Source of the DNA: QWQI01 sp964608915
Lineage (GTDB): Bacteria; Planctomycetota; Planctomycetia; Isosphaerales; Isosphaeraceae
Length of the DNA: 64,000 nt
Assembly (NCBI GenBank): GCA_964608915.1
Contig: CAZSQA010000003.1
Span: 207,005-271,004 of the forward strand
Reading direction: 5' to 3'
Shown here: positions 55,001-63,837 of the stretch, one piece after another
Position numbering within the stretch: position 1 is the first letter of the stretch
Layout: each line of letters starts with the position of its first letter
Position numbers and translations under genes: made by a program
Notes under the pieces: model-generated
What the model was told of the DNA's origin: nothing
Seen by the model: the letters and a program-made list of their open reading frames with translations, nothing else
The model's database searches: none

Positions 55001-57298
55001 GATCTCTTCACTTTCACCGATAATTTTTATGCCATTTTCCGCTCGACAGCCGAAGCCCAGGGTGGGTACACGATGTCATCCGCGGAATACGCCCGCAGAT
55101 TCCTGCCGCCGGAGGTACGGTCGCTGGTGGGCGAGGAAATCCGCACTGCGATCGAATCGCCGGATCCCGATTACGCTTGCGACCTTGAGCACGAATTCCT
55201 GTATGCCGATGGCGAATCCGGTCACCTGGCCGTGCGTTACATCGTCAGGAAAAACGCGTCCGGCCGCATTGAGCAGATGATCGGGGTCAATCAGGACATC
55301 ACCGAGCGGAAATCGGCTCAGGTGGCCCTGGAACGAAGCCATATGCTCCATCAACTGGCCATGAAAGCCGCCAGGGAAGCCATCTGGGAATGGGACATGC
55401 GAACCGGCGTCGGCACCGCCGACGATCTCTGGTTCGAACTGCTCGGTTATCGGCCCGGCGAAATTCCACTCACTGTGGAAGGCTGGAAAGCCGTGCTATA
55501 CGCGGAAGACCGGGATTTCACGACCGACCAGCTCAACGACTACCTGGAAGGACGAACCGCCGAGTACGTCTGCGAGCACCGAGTCAACGTGAAAACGGGC
55601 AACGTGCACTGGCACCGCAGCACGGCCATGATCGTCGAACGCGATGCCGAAGGTCGGCCCGTCCGCCTGATCGGCACTTCGATGGACATCACGGACCGCA
55701 AAATTGCCGAATTGAAGCTGATTACGACTCTCAAACGCCTAACCATGGCCACCGGAGCGGCTCAGATCGGCATCTGGGCCTGGAATTTCGCGGACGACTC
55801 CCTGGAATGGGATGACCGCATGTTCGAAATCTACGGCCTCGATCCTCACGATTTCCGGAACGGAATCAAATACGAAACCTGGCTGAATGCGGTCCATCCC
55901 GACGACAAGACCAAAGCCGTCGACGAACTTATGGCCACCATCGGTGCCAACGAGCCGCTCTATCGCGAATTCCGTATCGTACGACCGGACGGTTCCGTGC
56001 GGCACGTCCAGGCCGCCAGCGTCGTCGAATTCGACGGCAGCGGCAAAGCCGTGCAACTGATCGGCATCAACCGCGACGTCACCGATCAGCGCGACCTGGA
56101 ACAGAGCCTGCGCGACGCGAAAATCGCCGCCGAAGCCGCCAATCTCGCCAAAAGCCAGTTCCTGGCCCAGATGAGCCACGAAGTCCGCACGCCCCTCACC
56201 GCCGTGCTCGGTTATGCCGACATGATCTCCGAATCCGGTATGTCGGCCGAAGAAATCTCCGACGCCGTCAGTGCCATTCGCCGCAACGGCTCGCATTTGC
56301 TGACGATCCTCGACGATGTCCTCGACCTGTCCAAAATCGAAGCCGGCAAGATGGCCTTCGAATCCATCCCGGCTTCCCCCTGGCAAATCGCTCTCGACGC
56401 GGCCACCCTGCTCAAAATTCGTGCCGACGAGAAACAGGTCCGCCTGACCACCGAACCCGCCACGAATCTGCCGGCCGCTTGCCTCATGGATCCGACTCGA
56501 GTCCGCCAGGTGCTCGTCAACCTTCTGAGCAACTCGGTCAAATTCACCGAATCCGGCGGGGCAATCATGATACGAGTCAGTGCCCTGCCCGATACCCTCG
56601 CGTTCGAAGTCTCTGACACCGGCATCGGCATGACGCCAGAACAGCTGGCCACCATCTTCGAACCGTTCCGGCAGGCCGACACCTCGACAACCCGGAAGTT
56701 CGGCGGAACCGGGCTGGGGCTGACCATCACCAGCAAGCTCGTCGAAGCCATGAACGGCTCCGTCTCCGCACGCAGCGAACCCGGCAGGGGCAGCTCCTTC
56801 ATCGTGCGTCTGCCGCTGAAAATTCCGGCGAACTCCGCAGAAACCGCATGGATCAGCCCCCGTGATTCGCTCGAGTTCGCGCTTACCAAACAAGGCACGA
56901 AAGCCGCTCCGGGCATCCTCCGGCTCGAAGGCCGCCTCCTCCTCGCCGACGACAGTGAGGACAACCGTCGCGTGATCGTCCACCTGCTCAAACGCCATGG
57001 CCTGAAAGCCGATATCGCAGTCAACGGCATCGAAGCCGTCTCTGCGGCTCGAAACGCCGACTACGACGTGATCCTCATGGACATGCAGATGCCCGAGATG
57101 GACGGCTATCAGGCCACGCGAACCCTGCGGGACGCCGGCTATGTACGCCCGATTATCGCCCTGACCGCATCGACCATGAGCGACGACCGGAAAAAAGCCA
57201 TCGACGCCGGCTGCTCCGACTTCATCTCCAAACCCGTCGAATCCCGCGTTTTTCAGGAAACCCTTGCCCGATATCTCAAACATGCATCGTATCGATGA
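52037..57298 (+). CDS. Multi-PAS hybrid histidine kinase with C-terminal receiver
   Basis: A 1753-residue soluble sensor kinase with no membrane segment. An N-terminal GAF-like domain (about 1-170) is followed by nine PAS units (about 185-1350), several with PAC motifs. PAS 2-5 and 8 are close copies (VWEWD...WYRQLGYEPGE, then HPDD). The kinase core has His 1381 in FLAQMSHEVRTPLTAVLGYA, N-box LVNLLSNSVKFTE and G-boxes DTGIGM and GGTGLGLTI. The receiver has Asp 1682 in ILMDMQMPEMDG. A phosphorelay to a separate HPt/regulator is expected but none is nearby. The sensed signal is unknown. Confidence 0.92.
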   Translation: MQRPAKVDDCLRILDESIRILSDLDDFPSGVERLLASIGVRLGFRIGEFWEFDAGSGAFERHAPAWFSDVSPADFGASAFGDSSKPGDCVSEYLTRARQDMRVVTIELAGHCPGLENPHEPGLISGVVFPVHDGGDTLGVMVFYGPDRQIADADLESLLSTLGRQIGLEGRRIRAGKIARARETLLNEVIDQLPVEVFVKDRSGRYRLVNRKHLENTGLSAAEILGKTDAEISPLEIATDYAAIDRTVLDSGIANDARQTASESQSTRQVLTHEFRLEGHALEGFDICGVTSDITQHERMEAELRKSELRYRQVLEAIQEAVWECDLRSGEVIANDLWFRQIGHEPGEVPATLATWECSIHPDDRAGLLQIRDEFIGGGEVNTAEHRIVTSAGETRWIRTTGRIVERDAAGNPVRMVGSNLDITDHKRAEEMLSRSERRLRQAMDAAKEAVWDWNVATGDIAGNDHWYRQIGYEPGEIPANLERWLQMVHPDDIAETMRTLTEYMEGRSTINWVEHRMVTRSGEVRWLRTSGSIVEWGPHGEPLRVVGTNLDITDRKRAEESLHRSERRYRQALEAAQESVWELDLRTKEVEVSDLWYRQLGYEPGEIHATFETWLNAVHPDDLTELHATHIDFVQSGGISSTEHRIITKSGEIRWIRSFVTITERDVDGRPVRMLGTNLDVTDRKRTQEALQRSEARLRLALEAAQESVWEWDAATGLVVANDLWYRQLGFETGEVQPSAEIWDSMIHPDDRERVRLERESFLTGQGDNGTEHRIVTKSGEVRWVKSSGIVVERDEAGLPLRIVGTTLDITARKKAEAALQQRETFQRAVLESAGEAIIVASSTGVITLFNRAAERLLGYSAEEMVGNTTPVNFHEPAEVSHRAELLSAALGRKVEPGFEVFVARPRLEMTETSEWTYIHKDGHRIPVLLTVSALMEPSGELTGFLGIVRDISVLKKAEADLRASELHLSIALKLAKAGQWSYDIDTDLFTFTDNFYAIFRSTAEAQGGYTMSSAEYARRFLPPEVRSLVGEEIRTAIESPDPDYACDLEHEFLYADGESGHLAVRYIVRKNASGRIEQMIGVNQDITERKSAQVALERSHMLHQLAMKAAREAIWEWDMRTGVGTADDLWFELLGYRPGEIPLTVEGWKAVLYAEDRDFTTDQLNDYLEGRTAEYVCEHRVNVKTGNVHWHRSTAMIVERDAEGRPVRLIGTSMDITDRKIAELKLITTLKRLTMATGAAQIGIWAWNFADDSLEWDDRMFEIYGLDPHDFRNGIKYETWLNAVHPDDKTKAVDELMATIGANEPLYREFRIVRPDGSVRHVQAASVVEFDGSGKAVQLIGINRDVTDQRDLEQSLRDAKIAAEAANLAKSQFLAQMSHEVRTPLTAVLGYADMISESGMSAEEISDAVSAIRRNGSHLLTILDDVLDLSKIEAGKMAFESIPASPWQIALDAATLLKIRADEKQVRLTTEPATNLPAACLMDPTRVRQVLVNLLSNSVKFTESGGAIMIRVSALPDTLAFEVSDTGIGMTPEQLATIFEPFRQADTSTTRKFGGTGLGLTITSKLVEAMNGSVSARSEPGRGSSFIVRLPLKIPANSAETAWISPRDSLEFALTKQGTKAAPGILRLEGRLLLADDSEDNRRVIVHLLKRHGLKADIAVNGIEAVSAARNADYDVILMDMQMPEMDGYQATRTLRDAGYVRPIIALTASTMSDDRKKAIDAGCSDFISKPVESRVFQETLARYLKHASYR

Positions 57299-57322
57299 TC
57301 AGGCCCCGGGAAACGCCCGTGC

Positions 57323-58435
57323 TCAAGACTCCGGATTCGAATCCAGCGAATCATCCCAACGGCCCGCATACTTCCGCCAGTTTCCGCTCGTGATCGGTAA
57401 CAGACCGGCCAGCGGGCCACGAAAGAAATAGGTCCATGCCCTGCGGGGCTGGCCTTGGGAAATGACATCGACCAGGGTTCTTCGGAATTTCGGAAACAAC
57501 GAAACGGCTGTCACTTCTTCGATAAAAGTCCGAGTCGCGGCTGAGGCTTCGTCGACGGAGAGCTTTTGATCCAGCTTCACGAGCGCGATTCTTCTGAGAC
57601 CGTCGATCATGGGCCGCCCGTCGTTTTCGATCGCATCGAGCCTGGGGAACAATTTCGAAAGCGACTCGGCGTTCGCCCCGTCGGCCCGGTACGTCCACAA
57701 ATCGCCCGTGACACGCTGTGCCTCGCTCGGCGCCGGGTCCGCTTCGAGCAGGCACGGATACGCTCCGCTGGAATGCCGACAGAGCGCTACGCTCTGCATC
57801 TCGGCGATCGAGACATCCGCGAGCGGCCCCGTTCGCATGACCCGGGCCCGGCTTTCGCCCCGGCAAAGTGTGCCGTATGTGAAGATCGCGAACCGGTCGC
57901 CCCCGAACCCGTGCGGCTCGTCGATCGCAGCCAGTTCGAGGTCATGACAACGGATGCCGAGCGATTCTCGCCCCTGCCTGCAGATTCGCAAATAGGCGTC
58001 GCCCGGCTTGACGAACCCCTCAGGCCTCGCCGAGACCCAGCTCTGGGCGATCTCATGGCGGAAAATACCGGTGCGTGGGTCGCGGATCAGAACCGGCAGG
58101 CTGATCCGGAGGTTATGGCCGTTCCGCACGCCCTCTTTCGCGTCAAGCTCGTTCCAGTCCTTCATTTCGAATAACATGCCATCCACGAATCCGCCGGGAA
58201 AATCTTCCAGACTCAGCACGCCTCCCTGGCGACTTTGTGAATACCGGTCGAAAACGAGGGCGGCGTCCGGAATGCACGCGGGGCAAATCGCATTCAGCGC
58301 CGTTCGGCCTTCGCACGCGTAATCTTCGGCATTGAGATTCGCACCGTACCCGAAATACAGCAGCCCCTGTCGGGACAAGCCGCGAATCCGTTCGAAATCA
58401 GGTGCCGATTCTGGCGGATTCATTTCGAAACTCAT
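57323..58435 (-). CDS. Double gamma-glutamylcyclotransferase-fold protein
   Basis: A 370-residue protein made of two GGCT/AIG2-like domains. Domain 1 has LLYFGYGANLN at 26-35 and a candidate catalytic Glu 101 in LDAKEGVRNG. Domain 2 has FAIFTYGTLCRGES at 182-195 and Glu 270 in RLDAIENDGRPM. Each has the Y-G-x-L/N phosphate-loop signature and the acid that gamma-glutamylcyclotransferases use. Single-domain proteins are the norm, so the tandem form is unusual. The substrate of either half is unknown. Confidence 0.75.
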   Translation of the reverse strand: MSFEMNPPESAPDFERIRGLSRQGLLYFGYGANLNAEDYACEGRTALNAICPACIPDAALVFDRYSQSRQGGVLSLEDFPGGFVDGMLFEMKDWNELDAKEGVRNGHNLRISLPVLIRDPRTGIFRHEIAQSWVSARPEGFVKPGDAYLRICRQGRESLGIRCHDLELAAIDEPHGFGGDRFAIFTYGTLCRGESRARVMRTGPLADVSIAEMQSVALCRHSSGAYPCLLEADPAPSEAQRVTGDLWTYRADGANAESLSKLFPRLDAIENDGRPMIDGLRRIALVKLDQKLSVDEASAATRTFIEEVTAVSLFPKFRRTLVDVISQGQPRRAWTYFFRGPLAGLLPITSGNWRKYAGRWDDSLDSNPES

Positions 58436-58515
58436 CCCGAGGTGGTAAGAGTCGCTCTTTGGCCCGGATGCATTTTTCGTATCCGAGACGCATGCCGAAG
58501 CCTGTTGACGGAACG

Positions 58516-58547
58516 CGAAACCCGGCCCGCGATGGGGCCGGGTTTCG
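58516..58547 (-). terminator. Terminator of the amino acid permease gene
   Basis: A 13-bp perfect stem (58516-58528 with 58535-58547) around GCGATG. On the minus strand it reads into GGGTTTCGCGTT, a short T-rich end. It begins 36 bases after the stop at 58583. Confidence 0.6.
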
Positions 58548-58582
58548 AAATCGATGCGGTCCTTCGAAAGCCGAAATCGGCT

Positions 58583-60103
58583 TCAATTCGCTGCCTTCGC
58601 CGCGGCTTCCTTGGCCAGGACGCTGTGATGGCGGCCGTAGACGATGTAAATGATCGCCCCCAGGCCGAGCCACACGAACAGACGCAGCCAGTTTTCGCTG
58701 GGCAGGCTGAACATCAGCAGGCCGCAGATGCCGATACCGGCCAGCGGCACGAAGGGATACAGCGGTGCCTTGAACGGGCGCTCGGCGTCGGGGTTCGTCT
58801 GTCGCATGATCAGCACAGCCACGCACACGATCACGAACGCCATGAGCGTACCGATCGAAACCAGCTCGGCCAGAATCCGCAAGGGAAGAAAGCCGGAAAG
58901 CATGGCCACGAAAAAGCCGGTCAGGATCGTGCTCTTGTACGGCGTGCGGAATTTCTCGTGAATCGCGCCGAAGAACGAATCAGGCAGCAGGCCGTCGCGG
59001 GCCATCGCCAGCAGCACCCGCGGCTGGCTGAGCATCGTCACCAGCAGAACCGACGTAATGCCAGTGAGAGCCCCGAATGCGATCAGGAACTCGGCCCACC
59101 AGATGCCACGCTGGGCGAAAGCGTCGGAGACCGGGGCGTCGATCTTGATGTCCTTGTACGAGACCATGCCCGTGAGCACGGCCGCAACCGCGATGTAAAG
59201 AATGGTGCAGATCAGGAGCGAAGACACGATGCCGATGGGGACGTCGCGTTTCGGGTTCTTGGCCTCTTCGGCGTGGGTGGAAATCGAGTCGAAGCCGATG
59301 TAGGCGAAAAATATGATGGCCGAGGCCGAGAGCATGCCCAGCGGCTTGCCGCCCGCGTCCGTCTGCCCGTGGATCGTTTCGCCGAACAGGCTGATGCCCG
59401 TGTAGCCGAACGGAGCGAACGGCGACCAGTTGGCCGTGTCGATGTAAAAGACGCCGACGCCGATCACGAACAGAACCACGGCCAGTTTGATGATCACCAT
59501 GATGTTATTGAAGCGGGCCGATTCCTTGATCCCGATGACGAGAATCGTCGTGATGGCAGCCGTGATCAGCATGGCCGGCAGGTCAAACCACGCCCCCGTC
59601 GCGACGATCCGGCCCTTCTCAGGGTCATAGTCCATCGGGGCCATGTTCAGAAATTCGGGGATTTTCACCGCCCCGCGCGTCGTCAGGTCCAATAATTCAT
59701 TGAAATATTTGGACCACCCCACAGCCACGGCTGAGCTGGAGACGGCATATTCGAGCACAAGGTCCCAGCCGATGATCCAGGCGAACATCTCACCCAGTGT
59801 GGCATAGGCGTAAGTGTAGGCCGAACCTGCGACGGGAGCCATCGAGGCGAATTCGGCATAGCACAGACCCGCGAAGGCACAGGCGAGCCCGGCCACCACG
59901 AACGACAGCATCACCGCCGGCCCGGCCTGGTCGTGCGCGGCCTTGCCGATGAGCACGAAAATCCCCGTCCCGATGATCGCGCCGACACCCAGACTCGTCA
60001 GCCCCACGGGCCCCAGCACCCGCTTGAGCCGGTTATCGCCTTCGGCTTCCTCGAGAAGTCGGCCCAGGGTCTTTTTCTGCCAGATCTGTTGCAAGAAATT
60101 CAT
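58583..60103 (-). CDS. APC-superfamily amino acid permease
   Basis: A 506-residue transporter with about 12-14 membrane segments. After a short cytoplasmic start (MNFLQQIWQKKTL) comes the APC signature GVGAIIGTGIFVLIG; further segments include VMLSFVVAGLACAFAGLCYAE, WDLVLEYAVSSSAVAVGW and the hydrophilic loop STHAEEAKNPKRDVPIGIV. It resembles cationic amino acid transporter/YfnA-type permeases. The ATG at 60103 matches family N-termini; the frame is open 58 codons upstream. It uptakes an amino acid, probably with proton coupling; substrate unknown. Confidence 0.9.
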   Translation of the reverse strand: MNFLQQIWQKKTLGRLLEEAEGDNRLKRVLGPVGLTSLGVGAIIGTGIFVLIGKAAHDQAGPAVMLSFVVAGLACAFAGLCYAEFASMAPVAGSAYTYAYATLGEMFAWIIGWDLVLEYAVSSSAVAVGWSKYFNELLDLTTRGAVKIPEFLNMAPMDYDPEKGRIVATGAWFDLPAMLITAAITTILVIGIKESARFNNIMVIIKLAVVLFVIGVGVFYIDTANWSPFAPFGYTGISLFGETIHGQTDAGGKPLGMLSASAIIFFAYIGFDSISTHAEEAKNPKRDVPIGIVSSLLICTILYIAVAAVLTGMVSYKDIKIDAPVSDAFAQRGIWWAEFLIAFGALTGITSVLLVTMLSQPRVLLAMARDGLLPDSFFGAIHEKFRTPYKSTILTGFFVAMLSGFLPLRILAELVSIGTLMAFVIVCVAVLIMRQTNPDAERPFKAPLYPFVPLAGIGICGLLMFSLPSENWLRLFVWLGLGAIIYIVYGRHHSVLAKEAAAKAAN

Positions 60104-60462
60104 CGGGGCTGCTGGCCTCCAGAACGGCGTTTCAGGATGAGATGAAGGAAGTATCGAGCCCCAGGCGCTGGAGCTCGGGGCATTTCGCACTTTCGGCATC
60201 GATGCGAAAGAGCTTTTCGATGCATACGATAGACCATCGGACGCAAGGATTCCAGTGTTTTGCCGGTCGTCGGGCAAATCTCCGCGGACAGTTACGTGAG
60301 TCGTCCGGATCTTTCCGGTCGGGACGCTCGAAACCAGAGGACCGGCCAGGATCGTGAAATCCTGACCGGCCCCTGGGAGTCCCGATTCGTACGACCGTTT
60401 CGAGACGTCGTGATTTCAGCGTGAACCAGCCCGGGCCGGGCCGGCACGCCTGTTTCTTACTC
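60104..60462 (-). terminator. Gene-free stretch with a hairpin beyond the second ammonium transporter
   Basis: 359 bases between the permease start and the ammonium transporter stop. An imperfect stem, GGACCGGCCAGGAT (60339-60352) with 60359-60371, faces a short T-rich end (CTGGTTTCG) on the minus strand and may end transcription of the transporter operon. I see no gene and no clear permease promoter. Confidence 0.45.
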
Positions 60463-61932
60463 TCAGGCCGGGTGGGCTTCGATCCCCTCCGACGTGCCCA
60501 GAAGGTCACCCATGATGTAGCCCCGTTCGCCGTGCTGCGAAAGGTCCAGACCGGCATCCTCGTCTTCGGCCGAAACCCGCATGCCGATCGTGGCGTTCAC
60601 GATCAGAGCCAGCAAGGCGCTCACCACCAGGCTGTAACCGCCGGCGGCCAGGACAGAAATCACCTGAGGCATCATCTGGGCGGCGTTGCCGTTGATCAGG
60701 CCGTTGACGTCGTTGGTGATGCCCGCCTGGGCGAACACGCCAGTCAGAATGGCCCCGAGAAAGCCGCCCGCTCCGTGGATGCCGACGACATCCAGCGAAT
60801 CGTCATAGCCCAGCTTGTTCTTCATCATGATCGCCGAGTAGCAGAAGACGGTCACGATCAAGCCCATGATCAGGGCCGACATCGGTGCCACGAACCCGGC
60901 CGCCGGCGTGATCACCACCAGGCCGGCCACAGCACCAGAGCAAGCGCCCAGCACCGTGCCCTTGCCCTTGAGGATCCATTCCAGAGCCACCCAGCCGATC
61001 GTGGCCGAGGCCGCAGCGATATTGGTGTTCACGAATGCGGCTACGGCTGACTTGTTCGCCGCCAGGGCGCTGCCCGCGTTGAAGCCGAACCAGCCGAACC
61101 ACAGCAGGCCCGTGCCCAGAGCCGTCATCGTAAGGTTATGCGGGTGCATTTCCACCTTGCCGTGACCGCTCCGGCGGCCGACGATGATGCAGCACACCAG
61201 TGCCGCCACGCCCGAAATCAGGTGCACCACCAGGCCACCCGCGAAGTCCAGAGCACCCATCTGGCCGATCCAGCCGCCACCCCAGACCCAGTGTGCCACG
61301 GGAGAGTAGACGAAAGTCGCCCAGAGCAGTGAGAAGACAAGATAGCCGGAGAACTTGATCCGCTCGGCGAAGGCACCGGAGATCAGTGCCGGCGTGATTA
61401 CGGCGAACATGCACTGAAAGATCATGAAAAGCTGGTGCGGAATCGTCGGGCCATAGACCGGGTGCGGATCCAGCCCGACGTTATTGAGGAACACATAATC
61501 CAGGCCGCCGATCAGGCCGCCGAGCTGGTCACTGCCGAAGGCCAGCGAATAGCCGATCGTGACCCACTGCACCGCCATCGCGCCCATCAGCACGAAGCTT
61601 TGCTGAAACGTCGAAAGCACGTTCTTCCGGTGCACCATGCCGCCATAGAACAGGCCCAGGCCAGGTGTCATCAGGAGCACCATCGCGGCACAGATCATGA
61701 TGAAGGCCGTGTCCGCCTCCTTCAGCCCGGGGCCCGCCGTCGGGGCGGTCGCCACGGTGACGGTTTCCTGAGCCGGGAACGTACCAGGAGCCGGAGCCGC
61801 GGCAGCGGGCGGATTCTGGGGCGGTTGTGCCTGCCAGGCCGAGGCTGTCGTCGCGAACATGCAGAGTGCGAGGGCTGTCATCAAACCGAATCTTGCGGTC
61901 TTGCGGAGACTGCACATAGGAATACTCATCAT
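60463..61932 (-). CDS. amt: Ammonium transporter (Amt/MEP family), second of a tandem pair
   Basis: A 489-residue ammonium/ammonia channel. Signal-peptide-like N-terminus (FGLMTALALCMFATTASA), a Pro/Ala-rich spacer, then 11 membrane segments with GLGLFYGGMVHRKNVLST, DFAGGLVVHLISGVAALVC and ILGA-type end GVFAQAG. His pairs of the conduction path are present in the VVHLISG and DVVGIHGAGGFLG contexts. It ends in a cytoplasmic tail (DEDAGLDLSQHGERGY). The ATG at 61932 is followed by another ATG. It lies downstream of the other transporter with a hairpin in the 124-base gap. Confidence 0.93.
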   Translation of the reverse strand: MMSIPMCSLRKTARFGLMTALALCMFATTASAWQAQPPQNPPAAAAPAPGTFPAQETVTVATAPTAGPGLKEADTAFIMICAAMVLLMTPGLGLFYGGMVHRKNVLSTFQQSFVLMGAMAVQWVTIGYSLAFGSDQLGGLIGGLDYVFLNNVGLDPHPVYGPTIPHQLFMIFQCMFAVITPALISGAFAERIKFSGYLVFSLLWATFVYSPVAHWVWGGGWIGQMGALDFAGGLVVHLISGVAALVCCIIVGRRSGHGKVEMHPHNLTMTALGTGLLWFGWFGFNAGSALAANKSAVAAFVNTNIAAASATIGWVALEWILKGKGTVLGACSGAVAGLVVITPAAGFVAPMSALIMGLIVTVFCYSAIMMKNKLGYDDSLDVVGIHGAGGFLGAILTGVFAQAGITNDVNGLINGNAAQMMPQVISVLAAGGYSLVVSALLALIVNATIGMRVSAEDEDAGLDLSQHGERGYIMGDLLGTSEGIEAHPA

Positions 61933-62006
61933 TCAGGGTTTACGTAGGGGGGGGACTCGTTTTTGCGGGGTTCCGGCAGAAGTGCGGAACGTCGTCCGAC
62001 TCTTCG

Positions 62007-62041
62007 TCGAAGCCCGCTCCGATCTCACGGGCGGGCTTCGA
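62007..62041 (-). promoter_or_regulatory. Hairpin between the two ammonium transporter genes
   Basis: An 11-bp perfect stem (62007-62017 with 62031-62041, TCGAAGCCCGC and its complement) around a 13-base loop. No T-run follows on the minus strand, so it may be an mRNA processing or stability signal between cistrons. Confidence 0.5.
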
Positions 62042-62056
62042 AACGAAGTTCGGGTT

Positions 62057-63523
62057 TCAGATCGAGGCCGGGTCGCTTATTGCCACCCGGCTCTTGTAGC
62101 CGCTGAAGGTCGCCGTCGCCGGAGAATTGTCCGACATGCCGGCCACCAGTTCGTCAGCCACGAACATCGGCGGATAAGCCAGCGAGCCATGCTCGTGAAT
62201 GTCCAGGCCCTCGATCTCTTCCTCGGCAGTCACTCTCAAGCCGACCGTGTATTTGATCGCCTGGAAGATCACCATGCTGACCGAGAACGACCAGAGAAAC
62301 GCGGAACCGACACCATAAAGCTGAGGCAGGAGCTGCGTCATGCCGCCTCCCATCAGCAGGCCGGCCTTGCCGTCCACGATGCCTTCCTTCATGAACAGGC
62401 CGACCGCGATCGTGCCGAAGGCGCCGCAGCAGCCGTGAACGCCGATGGCACCCACCGGATCGTCGATCCCGGCCCGGTCGATGAGCGTACACGCCACGAC
62501 CACAAGAACGCCGGCGATCGAACCGATGATGAATGCCGAAGGCACGCTCACGCAGTCGCAGCCGGCCGTGATCGCCACCAGGCCGGCCAGAACGCCGTTG
62601 CCCGTGTAGGAAACGTCAGGCTTGCCGAACCAAAGCCAGGTCGTGAGCATCGCGGTCAAAGCACCTGCTGCACCCGCGGCGTTCGTCGTGACGGCGATAT
62701 AGGCGAAGCTGCCGCCCTTGATCGCTGTCGTGCTGCCCGGATTGAACCCGAACCAGCCCAGCCAGAGGATGAACACGCCCAGAAGTGCCATCGGCAAGCT
62801 GTGGCCAGGGATCGGCCGGGGCTTGCCGTCAATGTACTTGCCGATCCGAGGACCGACCGTCAGGGCTCCGGCCAGTGCCGCCCAGCCGCCGATCGAGTGC
62901 ACGACCGTCGATCCGGCGAAGTCCCGGAAGCCGAGGCCTTCCAGCCACCCGGCACCGCCCGACTTGGCCAGACCGTTCCATACCCAGCTCCCGAAGATCG
63001 GATAGACGATGAGCGTCAGGCCCACCGAATAGATCAGATAGCTGGAAAACTTCGTTCGCTCGGCCATCGCCCCCGAAACGATCGTCGCCGATGTGGCGCA
63101 GAAGACCGTCTGGAAGATGAAAAAGCCCCACTGGAACGAATCGGTCGTGTCATAGAGAAAACTGGTCGTGCCGATATAGCCCGACGAATTGAGGCCGAAC
63201 ATCAACCCGAAGCCCAGCGCCCAGAACGTCACCGTTCCGATGCAGAAGTCCATCAGGTTCTTCATGCAGATATTGCCTGCGTTTTTGGCACGCGTCAGGC
63301 CCGTTTCGACAAGAGCGAAACCGGCCTGCATCCAGAACACCAGGAACGCGGCAAGGCAAACCCAGAGAGTATCGACATCGACCAATGAGGCCGGCTCAGG
63401 GGTGGCCGCTGGAGCAGCGGCAGGAGCGACGGGCGGTGCCGCCTCCTGGGCCATCGCGCCCGCCGACATCGCGACGAGAATCGCAAGCGATACCCCAAGT
63501 GTCCAAAGCACTTTTCGATTCAT
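62057..63523 (-). CDS. amt: Ammonium transporter (Amt/MEP family), first of a tandem pair
   Basis: A 488-residue transporter with signal peptide (LWTLGVSLAILVAMSAGAMA) and an Ala/Pro-rich linker, then VDTLWVCLAAFLVFWMQAGF and FALVETGLTRAKN, GFRDFAGSTVVHSIGG, and VGAIGVHGCCGAFGTIAV. C-terminal tail EEEIEGLDIHEHGSLAYPP is typical of the part that P-II proteins bind. GAGGAG precedes the ATG at 63523. A near-consensus sigma-54 promoter lies about 100 bases upstream, so nitrogen control is likely. Confidence 0.94.
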   Translation of the reverse strand: MNRKVLWTLGVSLAILVAMSAGAMAQEAAPPVAPAAAPAATPEPASLVDVDTLWVCLAAFLVFWMQAGFALVETGLTRAKNAGNICMKNLMDFCIGTVTFWALGFGLMFGLNSSGYIGTTSFLYDTTDSFQWGFFIFQTVFCATSATIVSGAMAERTKFSSYLIYSVGLTLIVYPIFGSWVWNGLAKSGGAGWLEGLGFRDFAGSTVVHSIGGWAALAGALTVGPRIGKYIDGKPRPIPGHSLPMALLGVFILWLGWFGFNPGSTTAIKGGSFAYIAVTTNAAGAAGALTAMLTTWLWFGKPDVSYTGNGVLAGLVAITAGCDCVSVPSAFIIGSIAGVLVVVACTLIDRAGIDDPVGAIGVHGCCGAFGTIAVGLFMKEGIVDGKAGLLMGGGMTQLLPQLYGVGSAFLWSFSVSMVIFQAIKYTVGLRVTAEEEIEGLDIHEHGSLAYPPMFVADELVAGMSDNSPATATFSGYKSRVAISDPASI

Positions 63524-63628
63524 CGTAGTAGGGACTCCTCAAGCTCGCACAAAGGGCTTGTTCGAAATTCCGGCAGTGATCAGGTGGGACTCTGCAAGGT
63601 GCTGACCGTTCTTTGTGCAGCGAACAAT

Positions 63629-63647
63629 AAAGCAACCGCCATGCCAA
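63629..63647 (-). promoter_or_regulatory. Sigma-54 (-24/-12) promoter of the ammonium transporter operon
   Basis: On the minus strand TTGGCATGGCGGTTGCTTT contains GG and GC separated by exactly 10 bases and matches TGGCAY-N5-TTGCW closely. The predicted start of transcription is near 63618, giving a leader of about 95 bases before the ATG at 63523. It fits NtrC/RpoN control of ammonium uptake genes. Confidence 0.8.
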
Positions 63648-63837
63648 TCGCGCCGGTGCGGCTGGCAGAAGTCTCCCCATCACTGCGGATTCCACCCTCC
63701 GGTCATGGACTCCGGTCCACCGAACCGCCACAATATGGCCACGGACGAATCGGCTTTAACCCGGTGCTCGAACCACGTTCGCCCCGGGTTTGCCGCTCGA
63801 CACGCCAACCGCTTCGCTCACTCCCCGGAGAACTTCG

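Noticed and set aside
55739..57283. A 514-codon minus-strand frame over the hybrid kinase
   Set aside because: Antisense to the histidine kinase and receiver core; no recognisable domain.
61859..63388. A 509-codon plus-strand frame over the first ammonium transporter
   Set aside because: Antisense to a membrane protein with clear Amt motifs; Arg/His-rich translation is a shadow.
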